Below are positions 12,025 through 24,300 of a stretch of DNA of 64,000 bases, one piece after another. The DNA comes from Miscanthus floridulus. Lineage: Eukaryota > Streptophyta > Magnoliopsida > Poales > Poaceae. Under the pieces are notes generated by a model. That model did not search any database. It was not told where the DNA came from and was given only the letters and a program-made list of their open reading frames with translations. The DNA lies in assembly GCF_019320115.1 (NCBI RefSeq), contig NC_089591.1, forward strand, positions 54,622,078-54,686,077, read 5' to 3'. Each line of letters opens with the position of its first letter. Positions within the stretch are counted from its first letter, which is position 1. Position numbers and translations under genes: made by a program.

Positions 12025-14483
12025 TCAGCTTCCGCTGATTTCCTTTTCCTTAGCCTTGCACATATCATCTGCTGACTTTATGAACTTCTTTGTCAATTCT
12101 TCAATCTGGCGGAAACTTAACAGGTTAAATATTCATTGGCGGGCATCATACTTATTTTTAGCACTGTTTCAGATACTCACCTCCTTCTCAATCCTCTTTA
12201 CATCATCCTTGGGCATACTAGATGCAGATTTCTTTATTGTATCAAGTGCCTGGACAAACATGGCAAACTTTATTATGCTACATAATGCCAATAACAGCAT
12301 AGAGCATTGGAGTTGATGGAAACTGAAATCCAGTAGTACTCGAAAGTCCTAGGCTCCAAGCAAGTTTAGTTTAGTGGAAGATTTTGAACATAATAAATTT
12401 AGCTTTGAGAGCCAGATACTAGGCCGAGTGAGATGGCAAAAATACTTAAGCACACCAGTGAACATTACCCACAATAGGAAGGCTCATCACTAAACATAGA
12501 CCAATTTATTAGTCCTCATTTCTGATAATGAAATGGAAGATTGAAATGGAAGATTGAATGAGCTCAACCACAAATTAGTTTTCTTACTCATAATATCACT
12601 AAATAACCAGAGAATAAACTTGCTGCACGTGTGCCCTGCCCCCAATGCATAATAAATTCTAGAAAAATAGACATACTCAAGTATCACATACTCGCCAAAC
12701 ATATTTCTCCTAAATTCCAAGTGCCAAACTAATGTTTAGTTTAAAGCTTGAATCAACTTAAACTGAAGAATAAGGCATATGATTGTCCACATAGCTACTG
12801 CCATCACCAGAATAGATTAATTAAAAGAAGAAAAAGAGCGAGCCTGTGTTACCTTTTGGCGTGCTCTTCTAATACTTTGTTTAAAATCCTCTGCTGATTT
12901 AGTAACAACCTTGCACAGTGCCTATACTCGAGCACCCAAAAAAAATGTTAGCTGTTTCCATACAAATGAATTAGTATTAAGTTGGCAAATCTTACCTGTA
13001 TATTCTCCTTCGTCAACCTAGGCATGCATAACAAAACAAAATTAGCAGAAGGAAGCAAGTTTATAAGAGTGTAGTTACTGAGTTATGTAAACTAAGTTAC
13101 TCCAGCTGCCTCTCCAAAAATATTAAATGGAATGAATCTCAAGTTTGTAGAGTGTAGACCATGCAATTAACTCTTTGAATCAGTAATAATATTATAAAAG
13201 CTGTTAAGTAAAAATCATTTCGCCCTCTAAGCTGGTGCCTGAAAATTTATTGTCTAGAAGTAGAAACCACTGCTAAAGGTAAACATAACAATACATACAT
13301 ATCAGCTATTGAAATATCAGATAAACAGTATCCATCAACATCAAAGGAAACACTTACGGAGGGATGGCTGCAATAATCCTATTCCCATCAGGTGTTGGAT
13401 TAATGCCCAATGGTGATGAGATAATAGCATGCTCAATAGACTTCATGGACTGTAGAGCAACAGATTAAAAATGAGTCGAAGGGAGCCTAAAAGCAGAAGC
13501 CCAAGTACAATTCATACCGCTATGCTATTTAAGTCCAAGGCTAACAAACACATTAACATGACATTTGGTGTTTAGGCCTATAACAGAAACTTGTGATGAA
13601 AACAACACCAAACATATCTTCTGTGTATCATGTATCAGTTTTTCAGGAGATTGGACTTCATCCTCCAGGAAACAAATTATTGATACAAAAACTGCGTCTA
13701 CTTGACAACATAATCTACCGGCTTCAGCTAGTGAAATTCAAGGAAAGAGATGCTTCTTACAGTAGGATCATAAGGCATCACTGATAGGGTATGTGCATCC
13801 AGGACAGAAACAACGGCAATGCGATTCAATGCAACTTTAGCACCTGCATTCTCCACCATGATATGGTCAAGCATGCCTGCAGAACAGATGCATTTTTATC
13901 ATTAACAGGAGAAACTGCACAGATCAACAAAAGGAAAATAAGAATATTATGGCAAAGGCAAAGGCAGCAATATAAGGTTACCAGGAGTAGCTCTTCCAGT
14001 CCGCAGTTTGCTCAGCTCTCGTGACAGTGCAATCACTGCAGCATCCATTTGTGCAGTGGCAGCTGATTTGACAGTTGGTCCAATGTCAGGAACAGCTTGA
14101 ACAGTGTCACCTCGATCATCCTCTACACAGCCACAAACAAAGAAAATGTAATTGGTCCATCAAAGGCAAATAGGCAATGCTTCCATAACCATCCTTGTAT
14201 CAAATCAGGGACATAACACACAAGAGGAGCTGACAGCTGCGCTGCCATTTCACATTATCTAACTATCCAAGGAGGGGCGGGTGCGCAACTTACTCGATTT
14301 CTTCCCCTTCGCGAAGCCTCTTCGGTTCTCGAAAATGAAGAGCCGCGCTGGAGCGAATTCCCCAGCGCCCGCAAGAGATCCCCCGGCTGGGAGGCGGTGC
14401 ACTGTGGTGGAAGCGGAAGCGGCGGCCGCGGCGCGGAAGGAGCGGGCGGCGAGGGCCGCGCCTCGGCGAAGGAGGAGGGCCAT
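12025..14483 (-). CDS. RRF: ribosome recycling factor, mitochondrial type, 8 exons
   Basis: Coding exons in transcript order are 14483-14294, 14122-13982, 13876-13761, 13449-13358, 13017-12996, 12921-12853, 12249-12181 and 12105-12025, giving 259 residues. The N-terminus (MALLLRRGAALAARSFRAAA) is rich in Arg, Ala and Ser without acids, like a mitochondrial presequence. The mature part carries RRF signatures: ELSKLRTGRATPGMLDHI, NRIAVVSVLDAHTLSV, IEHAIISSPLGINPTPDGN, IRRARQKALDTIKK and EELTKKFIKSADDMCKAKEKEI. RRF works with EF-G to split post-termination ribosomes. Family length is about 185 residues plus a transit peptide, which fits. The fifth exon is only 22 nt. A chloroplast paralogue would have a different transit peptide, so mitochondrial location is inferred. 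Confidence 0.92.
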
Positions 14484-14852
14484 AAGGGCAGGGGTTGGGG
14501 GTTCCTCTGAGGCTGTACAGAAGGCTCAGGTGGTCAGGTTTCCTATCAGCTACGCCGGCTAGCGACAACGGCGGCGGCGGCGGCGGCGGCCGCGAGGGGA
14601 AACAGAACAAAGAGGAAGAGGGGTTTTTGACTTACAACAAAGAGGGTTCCCTTTTGCAAACTTGTCCCGTTTTCCGTGGGTTTTTTACCCGTTTGCGGCC
14701 GAAACGAGAATGGACGCTTTGTTGTCCTAAATGTTGGGCTGTGTGATCGCTCTCCCGCAATGGGCTTTAGCAGCCCAAAATTGTAGGGTCCATTTATTTG
14801 GACTTTTGATTTTTTTTAAGATGTTTTGGTGGGAATGTTATTGTGCCCTACA
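14484..14852. other. RRF upstream region with GGC microsatellite
   Basis: Contains the presumed 5' UTR and promoter of the minus-strand RRF gene. A CGG trinucleotide run of about eight units lies near 14568-14591, probably transcribed. No coding sequence is supported. Confidence 0.5.
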
Positions 14853-14862
14853 TATGTCGGTA

Positions 14863-15747
14863 GGAAAAAGTCCACTTAACCCCTATAAAATCGTCTATTT
14901 TACCCCCTGAACTTTCTAAAACCATCTATTTTACCCCATGGGTGGTTTTCAGCGGCGGTTTGCTACAGTAACAGAGAGTCTACTACAGTACTGTGGATTT
15001 GCTACAGTAATGGTGGTTTGAATTTTCTTTTTGTTTTCGGTAAATTTTTGAAAAATCACAGTAAATCATAGAAAAAATCATAAAATAAAAAATCTAATTT
15101 TGTTGGACTCCACATGAGTAGATCTACATAGTGAATATATAATACGGTATGCTTTAGTACAAAATTTTTACTGTAGCCTTAGATTAATTGGAAAATCTAA
15201 TTTTGTCTGTAATTAATTGGAATAATTCATAGCTGCAGCTTCTATGGTCCAATTGTGATGAAATTTTTATGGTACGCTAATTATTGTATGCTTGAACTAT
15301 AGTAAAAATTTCGTACTCATTGGACTATGTATAACTTAGTTATAGATAAATTCTAATTAATTACAGACAAAATTGGATTTTCCAATTAATCTAAAGCTAC
15401 AAAAAAAAATTGTACTAAAGCATACCGTATTATATATTCACTATGTAGATCTACTCATGTGGAGTCCAATAAAATTAGATTTTTCATTTTATGATTTTTC
15501 TATGATTTACTGTGATTTTTCAAAGATTCACCGAAAATAAAAATAAAAAATTCAAACACACAACTACTGTAGCAACACACGCGGTTGCTGTAGCAGACTC
15601 GCTGTTACTGTATCAAAACCGCCGCTGAAAACCGCCCAGGGGGTAAAATAGACGGTTTTAGAAAGTTCAGGGGGTAAAACAGACGGCTTCATAGTTGGGG
15701 GGTGAAGTAGACAAGTATGAAAGGTGGGAATTAAGTAGACTTTTTCC
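14863..15747. mobile_element. Mutator-like foldback element
   Basis: The left end GGAAAAAGTCCACTTAA is matched on the minus strand from 15747 by GGAAAAAGTCTACTTAA. Flanks carry an identical 10-mer TATGTCGGTA (14853-14862 and 15748-15757), close to the 9-bp duplications of Mutator-type elements. The arms pair over some 400 bp: the block containing CCACATGAGTAGATCTACAT near 15110 reappears inverted near 15440. No transposase is encoded. Transcripts reading through would form a long hairpin. Confidence 0.82.
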
Positions 15748-15802
15748 TATGTCGGTATGGTTTATATTTTGGCATAGAGAGACTGATATTAAAACCTGTG
15801 TA

Positions 15803-16039
15803 CTTGCTTCGTTCCAAGAAGAATGTAAATCTTGCTTTTCGAGAAGTCAAAGATTCTTAATTTTGATCAAACATATATAAAAAATATTAATACTTATGAT
15901 ATGTAATAGGTATAATTAGATTAATAATGAAATATATTTTTCATAATAAACCTAATTGGAGCTCAATAAAATTAGTTAAACTTAAGATTATTGGATTTCT
16001 CGTAAAGCGATATTTATATTCTTTTTATAACGGAGGGAG
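15803..16039. mobile_element. Stowaway-like MITE
   Basis: The right end is CGGAGGGAG next to TA (16040-16041). The left end, CTTGCTTCGTTCCAAG, starts after TA (15801-15802). Internal AT-rich text such as GTCAAAGATTCTTAATTTTGATCAAA is typical of Tc1/mariner-derived Stowaway MITEs of grasses. The left terminus has drifted from the consensus. Confidence 0.7.
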
Positions 16040-16041
16040 TA

Positions 16042-16392
16042 CAGTTTCCTTAGTGCTGGAGATGCTCTCAGAACTTGATCTTGGATTATGAGGTTCGATC
16101 ACAAGATATCTAACTGATTGAGCTTTGATTCATTCGCAATGGCTCAATGATTTAATTAGCCAATAATAGGGCCTCAGTGTTTTTTTTATCGTTTTAACAT
16201 GAATGAATGGAAATGTTTGTCTTCAAAATAAATCCATATGCATCGCATGAAAATTCATGTGCCAGCGTGGAGTTGTTGCGCAGAGTTTGGATCACCGACG
16301 AGCGTGTACAAGGAGTCAAGGACCATGTTGGATTTGCCGCTCATTTAAGAGGATTGGAGTTTTTCTTTCGGAAATGCTATTCAATGACCATG
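16042..16392. other. no gene seen
   Basis: Spacer between two MITEs. A short frame starting at 16207 has no recognisable domain and runs into the next MITE, so it is not called. Confidence 0.5.
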
Positions 16393-16758
16393 TGTTTTAT
16401 CACTCGGTGGCACATGAATTTTTTTTTACCGCGGCACCGCACGTCCACCACGCCTGTCGCTGCAGCGCCTGCGCAGCCGTGCCTACGCCCACCCGTCCCC
16501 GCACCGCAGCCGTCGTGCTCGCCTGTCCCCGCGCCGCCGCCACCGCCGCGCCCGACATCTTCCTCAAGTTCGGCGACCTTCTTTTTCCTCAACTCCGGCG
16601 CCACCACCAAGATCTGTCTTCGTCCTTTCATAGAAAAAAATTGTTACTTGTGATCAGTAATTTGTTACTTATGATTTGTGCCAAGGAGGAAGAGGAGGGG
16701 AGGAAGATGAACAGTGTCCATTGAGAAAAAAATTCGTGTGTTCCCCTGTGCTAAAACA
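16393..16758. mobile_element. possible TIR element with GC-rich core
   Basis: TGTTTTATCACTCGGTGG...CACATGAATTTTTTTTT at the left is mirrored on the minus strand from 16758 by TGTTTTAGCACAGGGG...CACACGAATTTTTTTCT, about 34 bases of moderate inverted identity. The 200-bp centre is GC-rich and looks like a gene fragment, but no protein was recognised. No clear target-site duplication was found. Confidence 0.4.
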
Positions 16759-17947
16759 ACCGGACTCTTTTTCTTTTTTTTTCGAGATAATAAAGAGGAC
16801 TGGACCTTGGAGGCTGATCCTGCACGCCGCCAACCAATTTGAGAACACACACTGCTCACCAACGGAACAGGGAAAGAAAACGCGCAAATCTAATGTATCT
16901 TGGAAGCTACTACTATTCAGAGCGGCCGCAACGATGCCAACGAAATGTAGCCGATCCGGCATCGGCACGGAACGAACTCCAGCCTCATCATATCAGAGAA
17001 CTCGATCAGAGGCCGCGACGGCGACCTGCTATGCCATGGCCGCGGACCGCAGTCACCATCGCACACGACGCGCCGCGCTGGCCCGGGCCGTGCGCCCTGT
17101 GCCAGAACGAACCGCCCGGCCGTCCTCTTCCTCTGTGTGTTGCCCAGGCTCAGCCCGCCCGTGCCTTCTTAGAGACTGCGGCACTACGGCAGACGCGTCG
17201 GAGAAGTAGTTTTCGCCGCGGTCACCGCCCGCGGGGGCCGCTCCGGCCGCGCACCCGTGCCGTACGTGACATGTCGTGCCGCGATGACCAAGCGCATTCC
17301 GTGGCACGGTCTCAGCGCGTCAGTCGGAGCGCCCATCGAACTCAAAGGCACTGCACGCCAGCGACACGTTAGCCATGTCGCTGCATCAGCCACGCCCGCT
17401 GCAGCGCTGGAGTCGCTGGACAACGCCCCCTCCCGGGGGCCGGCACCGACCGGGCAGGATGAGACGAGCAAACGACGTAAGGCGTCGGGCGTGGGTGCAG
17501 AGGTGCGCGCGGACTGCGGACTTGGTCCAAACACGCACACACGGTCCGTCCGGAGGCCGGAGCTGCTCCCCGTCGCTGGGCCCCGCGACCGAGAAAATTC
17601 GCGCCGAGATGTCACGGCCGTGCTTCACATCGCTGGCCCGCCCGTTTCCCGGTCTTGTCTCGGAACTTTGTCTACCTCTGAGCTGCTGCTGCTCTCTCTC
17701 TCTCGCTCGCTCGCTCCTGCAGCGTTGCCGTCCACAGGACGGGACGGGTAGAGAAAAATTCAGCGGAACCATCAGCGGATTCCGTGCGAGATACATAAGC
17801 CGACAGCCACCGGTCGTTGCGTCCCGCTCAGAACGGTAGGAGCTAACCTCTGCAACCACCGAGTAGTCCCGGCCCCGGCTCAGCGATAAGAGTAGGAGCC
17901 ACAGCTGCGACCGCGTGCGAGCGTGCTGTGCGTTGCGTGCGCCGGCG
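16759..17947. other. upstream region of the PTI1-like kinase gene
   Basis: GC-rich, with many overlapping open frames on both strands that lack domains and disagree with each other. Treated as promoter and 5' UTR of the kinase gene starting at 17948. A CT-rich tract (CTCTCTCTCTCTCGCTCGCT) is at about 17693-17712. Confidence 0.5.
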
Positions 17948-20493
17948 ATGGGGTGGTGGGAGAACGCCAAGAGCGTGTTCGGCGACGGCGGGGGCGGCGG
18001 CAACGTCGGCTGCTTCCCGAGGATAGGGAGGAAGCAGGCCAGGAACTCGTACGCTTTCCCGGCGGACCCTGGGGGCGGTACGTTTGCTGGTCTCGTTCCG
18101 CTCCGTTTTGCTTTTGGGGGGCCGTCACGGCCGTGTCCTTGTGTGTGTTCAGTACAGTTTTCGATTCAGAAACCTTGTTTTTTCGTCACTCTTTTGTTCT
18201 TGTTTGCTCTGATAGTCTGGCCCCTTAGGTTCTGATAGGATTATCCTCATGCTTTGCAGCCAGCACACAAAAAAAAAACAGCGTTATTTTGCTTTTGTGT
18301 GAGTGTGTGTTCCTTGCTCTGGTATGAAAATTCTGAAACCTGGCAGCACGACGAACCCTTGGAACGAACATCGGCGCCAAACGCTTTGATAACCCAAGCA
18401 CTCTGCAGTTTACCACCTCCACACCATAAGTTACTGACGCGCCGAAAACTTGTGCTTCGCTTCAGAGGAACGGAGAGGAGGATCGGGCGGCCCCGTCCCG
18501 GAGGAGGTGATCACGGTGGAGGTGCCGGAGGTGCCGCTGCGCGAGCTGAACGAGATCACCGCGTCCTTCTCCGACGAGAAGCTGATCGGGCAGGGGTCCT
18601 ACGCCAAGGTTTACCAGGCCACGCGGCGGAGCGGCAGGCTCGCCGTCGTCAAGCGGCTGGAGAAGCCCTCCAAGTACGCGTCCAACGTCGTCTTCCTCAA
18701 GCAGCTCGGGGTGGCGTCGAGGCTGAACCACGACAACTTCGTCCGCCTGCTCGGGTACACCATCAGCGGCGACCTCCGCGTGCTCGTCTACGAGTTCGCC
18801 ACCATGGGCACCCTCCACGACGTCCTTCACGGTGGGTACAATACAGAGAGATCGGTCCACTCTTCGATCGCCAGCAACTAGCACTGGCTGCCTTCACAGT
18901 CAGTCGAGTCCACGCTGACGATCTATCGGTTGATGCGCGGCGCGCCGTGACCAACCAACCAACCACGCAGGGGACAGGGAGGTGCTGGGGCTGCCGCCGC
19001 CGGAGCAGGGCAGCGCCGGCAGGCCGGTGCTGAGCTGGATCCACCGCGTGCACATCGCGCTGGACGCGGCGAGGGGGCTGGAGTACCTGCACGAGATGGT
19101 GCAGCCGGCGGTGACGCACAAGGACGTGCGCTCCACCAACGTGCTGCTGTTCGAGGGGTTCAGGGCCAAGATCGCCGACTACAACATGTTCAGCCAGGCC
19201 GCGGACATGGCCAGGCTCAACCGCTCCACGCACACGCTCGGTTCCTTCGGCTACCAGGCGCCCGAGTACGTGCCTTCAATTTGTGTGTGGCTGCGCAGCT
19301 GCTGCTGCTGATGTTTGGGGTCGGGTGGTTTCTGACGGATCACTCATGGTTTGGGCCTTTGGGGTTGTTCATTCAGGTACGCCATGATGGGGCAGATGAC
19401 GGACAAGAGCGACGTGTACAGCTTCGGCATCGTTCTCCTTGAGCTCCTGACGGGTAGGAAGCCGTTGGACCGGACGCTGCCGCAGGGCCAGCGAAGCCTG
19501 GTGAACTGGGTAAGAATTATCAAAGTCGCCCCCCGTCTACACAGTAGCAAAATAAGGGTCAGAATTTGTTAGTCGTACTTGTAGGTCACCCACCCCTGAC
19601 CCTGAGACCATTATTGGTTACGGATTTCTGAAGGTAACCAAAATGCTAGACCACATCAATCAAACAATGAAAAGAAACGCTAAACCAAATTGGAATAATT
19701 GCAGCCAGTTAGTCTTTCCTCCTAATTATCAACCATTCTCTTACCTAACGAGCTGAGAATCGAAAGAGGTGCTTTCCTAGACACAAGTGGAAGATTTAGG
19801 TGACATTCAGTCACATTGATCAAAATGTGTTTTGTTTGTTCAGCTTCAAGAAGACCTGAAAGAAAGTTCTAGCCCCCCCAGATTAAAAATTGATGGAGCT
19901 TGCCCTCCAAGTGCTATATAAGCAATAATATTGGAAATCAAGGCAGTTAAGTAGGCAGTAGCTATGATGTCTTTGGTACAGTACTCCGCATGATCTAGTT
20001 CAACACGAGAACAGCAGCAGGAGCAGAAATGCAAAACGATGCTGCTACTGTGCTACACATAGTACTCTTCTGTTACATATCTGTTATTAATAATAGTCAC
20101 CAAATCGCAAAAACGTCTGACGATTTCCTGATCATGGTGGTGCATCAGGCAACTCCGATGCTGACGGAAGACAGGGTTCAGGAATGTATCGATCCGAAGC
20201 TTGGTGATCAGTATCCTCCTGCCGGAGCTCTCAAGGTCTCACTCTCGATCCATATAATATAATATACAACTTTTAGTCTTTTACACACGAAAACTTTTCT
20301 TCCAGGAGTAGTAGGGTTTGCGAGCCATTGGCATGGCGCCAGAACCTAACCATGTCGACCTGGCTGTCACCTGCAGCTCGGGCGAATCGCGGTGCAGTGC
20401 CTGCAGTACGACCCCACCTTCCGGCCGTCCATGGGCACCGTCGCCCGCGTGATCAACTACGCCGTCTTGCGAGACCAGCAGGGCGTCGTCTGA
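17948..20493 (+). CDS. PTI1: PTI1-like receptor-like cytoplasmic kinase, 6 exons
   Basis: Exons are 17948-18077, 18466-18831, 18971-19265, 19377-19509, 20149-20235 and 20377-20493, giving 375 residues. Kinase landmarks are the glycine loop [10 protein letters not shown] (about 84-93), Lys106 in VVKRL, the catalytic loop [11 protein letters not shown] (HKD at 215-217), DYN at 235-237, and QAPEYAMMGQ joined across intron 3. [20 protein letters not shown] follows. The domain order and the C-terminal [18 protein letters not shown] block match PTI1 Ser/Thr kinases, which act downstream of membrane receptors in defence and oxidative signalling. Family members normally have HRD and DFN, so Arg-to-Lys and Phe-to-Tyr are departures. 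Catalytic Asp residues remain, so activity is possible. Gly2 and a nearby GCF may allow lipid anchoring. This is inferred only. Confidence 0.9.
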
Positions 20494-21354
20494 TCTGATG
20501 CATGCCAAGTTTTGTCACTGTAGCTGATGTGAATATCATGCATGTCTGGCTGTTCTATATGTTACGTAAGCTGGCCATGTTTGAGCAGCGGTTATATCTG
20601 TAGGCAGTCTATGGATACTATGCAAGCTTGGAAGCAGCACAGAACGATTACGGTTACGGCCATGCATGAAACAATGGGCTAGTTTGTAATAACAATATTT
20701 TTTTTCTGAGAATAATTTGTGAAGAGGTACAGAAAAAAAAAGAAAATTGCAGAAGGACGGAGCTGGTCACTAAATCAGCTGGTTTTTCTCGACCTCACGA
20801 GAAAATCTTCTTAACACAACGCTCGGGACTGTCTTGCCCGCCGCAGGTCGATTTCTTAAAAAAAATCGTCAACAGAAGTTGTACACTATCATTTTGCCCC
20901 GAACAAGAGGGGAAAGAATTATGGTACATAATAAGCATTAGTACATTAGTTGTGTATAAGGCCCTACTGCCATATATTGGCCCCAAATGTGGGGGTATAA
21001 AACAAGAAAACAGAGGAACAAGGTGGCTTGAATTCAGCATATATATATATTCTTTTGCTTATACAGTTAACAAGAGCATGTGTTCTACTCTTGGCAAAAA
21101 GAATTTCTTCTATACCTACCTGCAGAACCAAATAAAACGACTTCATAAAAATCCTTATGAATGAGATGTTCCTATGTAAGTTTAAAGTGCACTGCTAAAA
21201 AGACTTTGAACATGTAGATGAACTGTTGTACTGTTATACCAGCAAAGTAGGTTTATATTTTTCAGTGTCATCAAATTATCATTTACATGCAGGTCACCAA
21301 TGTCTCTCGTACAAACAAAAGATTATAAGCATGAGATGTACCTTGAATGTAATC
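20494..21354. other. convergent 3' UTR region
   Basis: Lies between the stop codons of the kinase (+) and transporter (-) genes. AT-rich, with a CATATATATATAT run near 21038. No coding sequence is supported. Confidence 0.55.
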
Positions 21355-24300
21355 TCAAATTGGCAGCAGTGGTTTTCTCTCATCAGTTGCGCTAAGATGC
21401 CTTGCCTGAAACCAGTGCCAGCATAGACATTAGAGACCACCTCCACAAAAAGATGTCAATTCTTGATTTATTCAGTCAAAAAATGAGTCACTTACATCGT
21501 CAGCGGCACCAGCTGTCATATTTACAAAAGAAGACTCAGAGGACCTGTGAAACAGAAATCGTCTTATTAGGCTAGATGTTGGGCAACATTAAGCGGGTAT
21601 CAACAATGCATGCTAATATTTTAGTTATTATGCTGTGCTCCTTTACCATATCGAATTTATTTGGTAGCATCTGAAATAGCCATGAGAACCAGTGAATCAG
21701 GTATGAAATAACATTTTTCTCAGCCTCTTTACCTATGATTTTGTGTACCTCCCAGCTCAACTGTTCCAGCTGGCTTTACATCCTTGACTTTTGCTAGTGG
21801 AGAGAAAAACTGAACAGAAAAAGCATTCATATAAGTTTAGTTGAGGGAAAACAATCTAAAGAATAAAAAGAAACAGTTACCTGGTGCATTGAAATAAATA
21901 CTATTGAGATGCCTAAGAGAAAGTTAACGGTCAAGGGTTGCCCCAAAAATGCAGCCGAAGCTAGACCAGTGAAAATTGTGGCAACAGTTGACGAGTACTT
22001 CTTCAAAATAGTGTCTGCAGTATTATTCCAGTCAATCATTCAGAACTATGAGGTAAGAGGACATAATGGACAAAAAAGACAGACAAACTAGTATCACAAA
22101 AGTGAGATTTGTGGGCATATCTTCTGTTACCTGCATACTTGAAGAAAAAAGAAGAGAGAATTCCTTGAGCAGCATTGTTACAAATGAGAAATATTGTTGC
22201 CCTTGAATGCCCTCGAAAGATATCAAAACTCTCTGGGCCTGTAAACGAACAGGAGATAGTACATCATACTTCATACCTCATACTGCAATAAACAACAGTC
22301 ACAACCCACAAACCAAACATAAACACATGATTCTCAGCTCCGGGTTTGCATATCATTGCAACATTTGTGCATTACAAATTGACACTACCCAACAAACTCA
22401 TCAATACATAAAGCTCTAAGCAAGACACCATTGGCTGCCCATATAGTCTACTCCGTATGAAATAACACTGGTAATGTGCCTAAGGAAATTGTGGCACCAG
22501 TGCCCATATTTTACCGCTGCTTAATGCCTTACTTATCAGTAGAAAAAGAAATATCTTTTCACATAAGATACTGTACCTTGAAATATGACAGTCCCTAAGA
22601 TGCCAAAGAAGTTGAAAATTGCACCATAACCATATAAGAACAAATTCTGCAAATTACGTAAATATTTAGTGGAATAAAGAGAAAGCATGGTCAAGAAATT
22701 AAGACAAGAGGTCAAGAAATTGAGGAAACAACATGGTAGAGAAATGGTGTTTAATTTCCATATCACATAAAGGTAAAAATTAGGAAAGGCAGCTGAATTT
22801 ATTTAAAAGAGAAATCACCTGAAGATATATGCTTGTATCAAACTGGCTTTTTAGAGCGTACTCATTGTAGACAGAGGCAAACGATGGGACAGAAACCTAA
22901 AAGTTTACAGGAATGTGTATACATGAGCTTTTGCATCCACCAATTGTTCAGATATATGAAGATAAATAAAAATATGAAACCAATCTGTACAAACTTACAA
23001 AAATTAGCGTATATGCGTATGCAATAGCGGTGACTGGAAGACCAAAAGCATTGGTTCCCTCAGGTATAGAGCGTAGTTGATTGACACTGATTCCAATAAG
23101 CAATAGGGCAAGGGCCTCCCACTGATACCATACGATAAAACAGGGAGGATTAGACATTGCCAAGATAACTTTTCCTTAACAAAATAGTACACAGGCCATG
23201 AAAAAACTGAAGAAAAATGGATCTACTATACTACTCATAAGTGTTCCACTTAAAACACATAAATGAGACAATGTTTTTGGTTGTGTACAATCAGCCAAAC
23301 TAAGATTATGATGTTACCATCAAGCTATCAATGGAACATGTTTCCTCAGAGAAAAATGCAATGATAATCCAATGATGACATCAGTCTTACCTGAATTATA
23401 GAGAATTTTCTTCTCATGATAATTTTTAGGAGAACAGCAATGACCAGCACCTGGATTGGACGTCAAAGAGTAGCAATATTAGCAACCTTGTTTTTTTCAT
23501 GCAAAGGAATTAGATGTGTGCACTCACTAAGAGTAATCACAGATGCACATGTACTCACACATGGTACAAGAACAAAACATGTCAAGATGGAAGTACACTA
23601 GCAAGTACCTTCAGGTTGCTTAGCATCTTCACAGTTGAGGGGTTGAAGTATAACTGCGTTGGAAGTACAAAAGAACATCATACAGCAAGACCAAAAGCTA
23701 GTGAACACAATACCACATGAAATGTCCAATATGTAACAGGATATGATAGACTTGATATTATAAAGACAAATGAAACTTGAAAACTAGTCGATTAAAATGT
23801 TTCATTCATCTGTTAACATGCCTTTATCTTTATCCTTTATTGACAGGGAGAAAGAGCAAAGACACAGGTAAAACAGCCATGAAAAAATATCTTCAAGAGA
23901 TAAATCAGTATGGTACAATAAGGTGATACTAGTACCGTTCACGTAATTTGACGGAAATTCTTTTACATAAAAGTGTATCTTTTAACAGAAATAACTTAAT
24001 AAAGTAGACAAAAAAGTATAGCACTTTAAGTTCTAAATGTATATCACGCAAAAGTGTTTGCAGCATGAAATACAGGGGTACATACAAGTAAATGTTATCT
24101 CAGCCAGTTCAATGAACTTTACCTGCATGATAAACTTTAGGTAGTTGTTGATGGCATATAGGAGAGCTGGAACAGCTAAGAGTACATTATTACGAGCTGC
24201 CTACACAAGAAAACATGTAAGAACCAAATGATCAGGTGTCATGGCTCAAAAAGGGGAAAAAAGAAATATAAAGCACAGTTTCCATAGATAAAAAATACAC

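Noticed and set aside
18462..18884. Minus-strand open frame opposite kinase exon 2
   Set aside because: Antisense shadow of a GC-rich exon.
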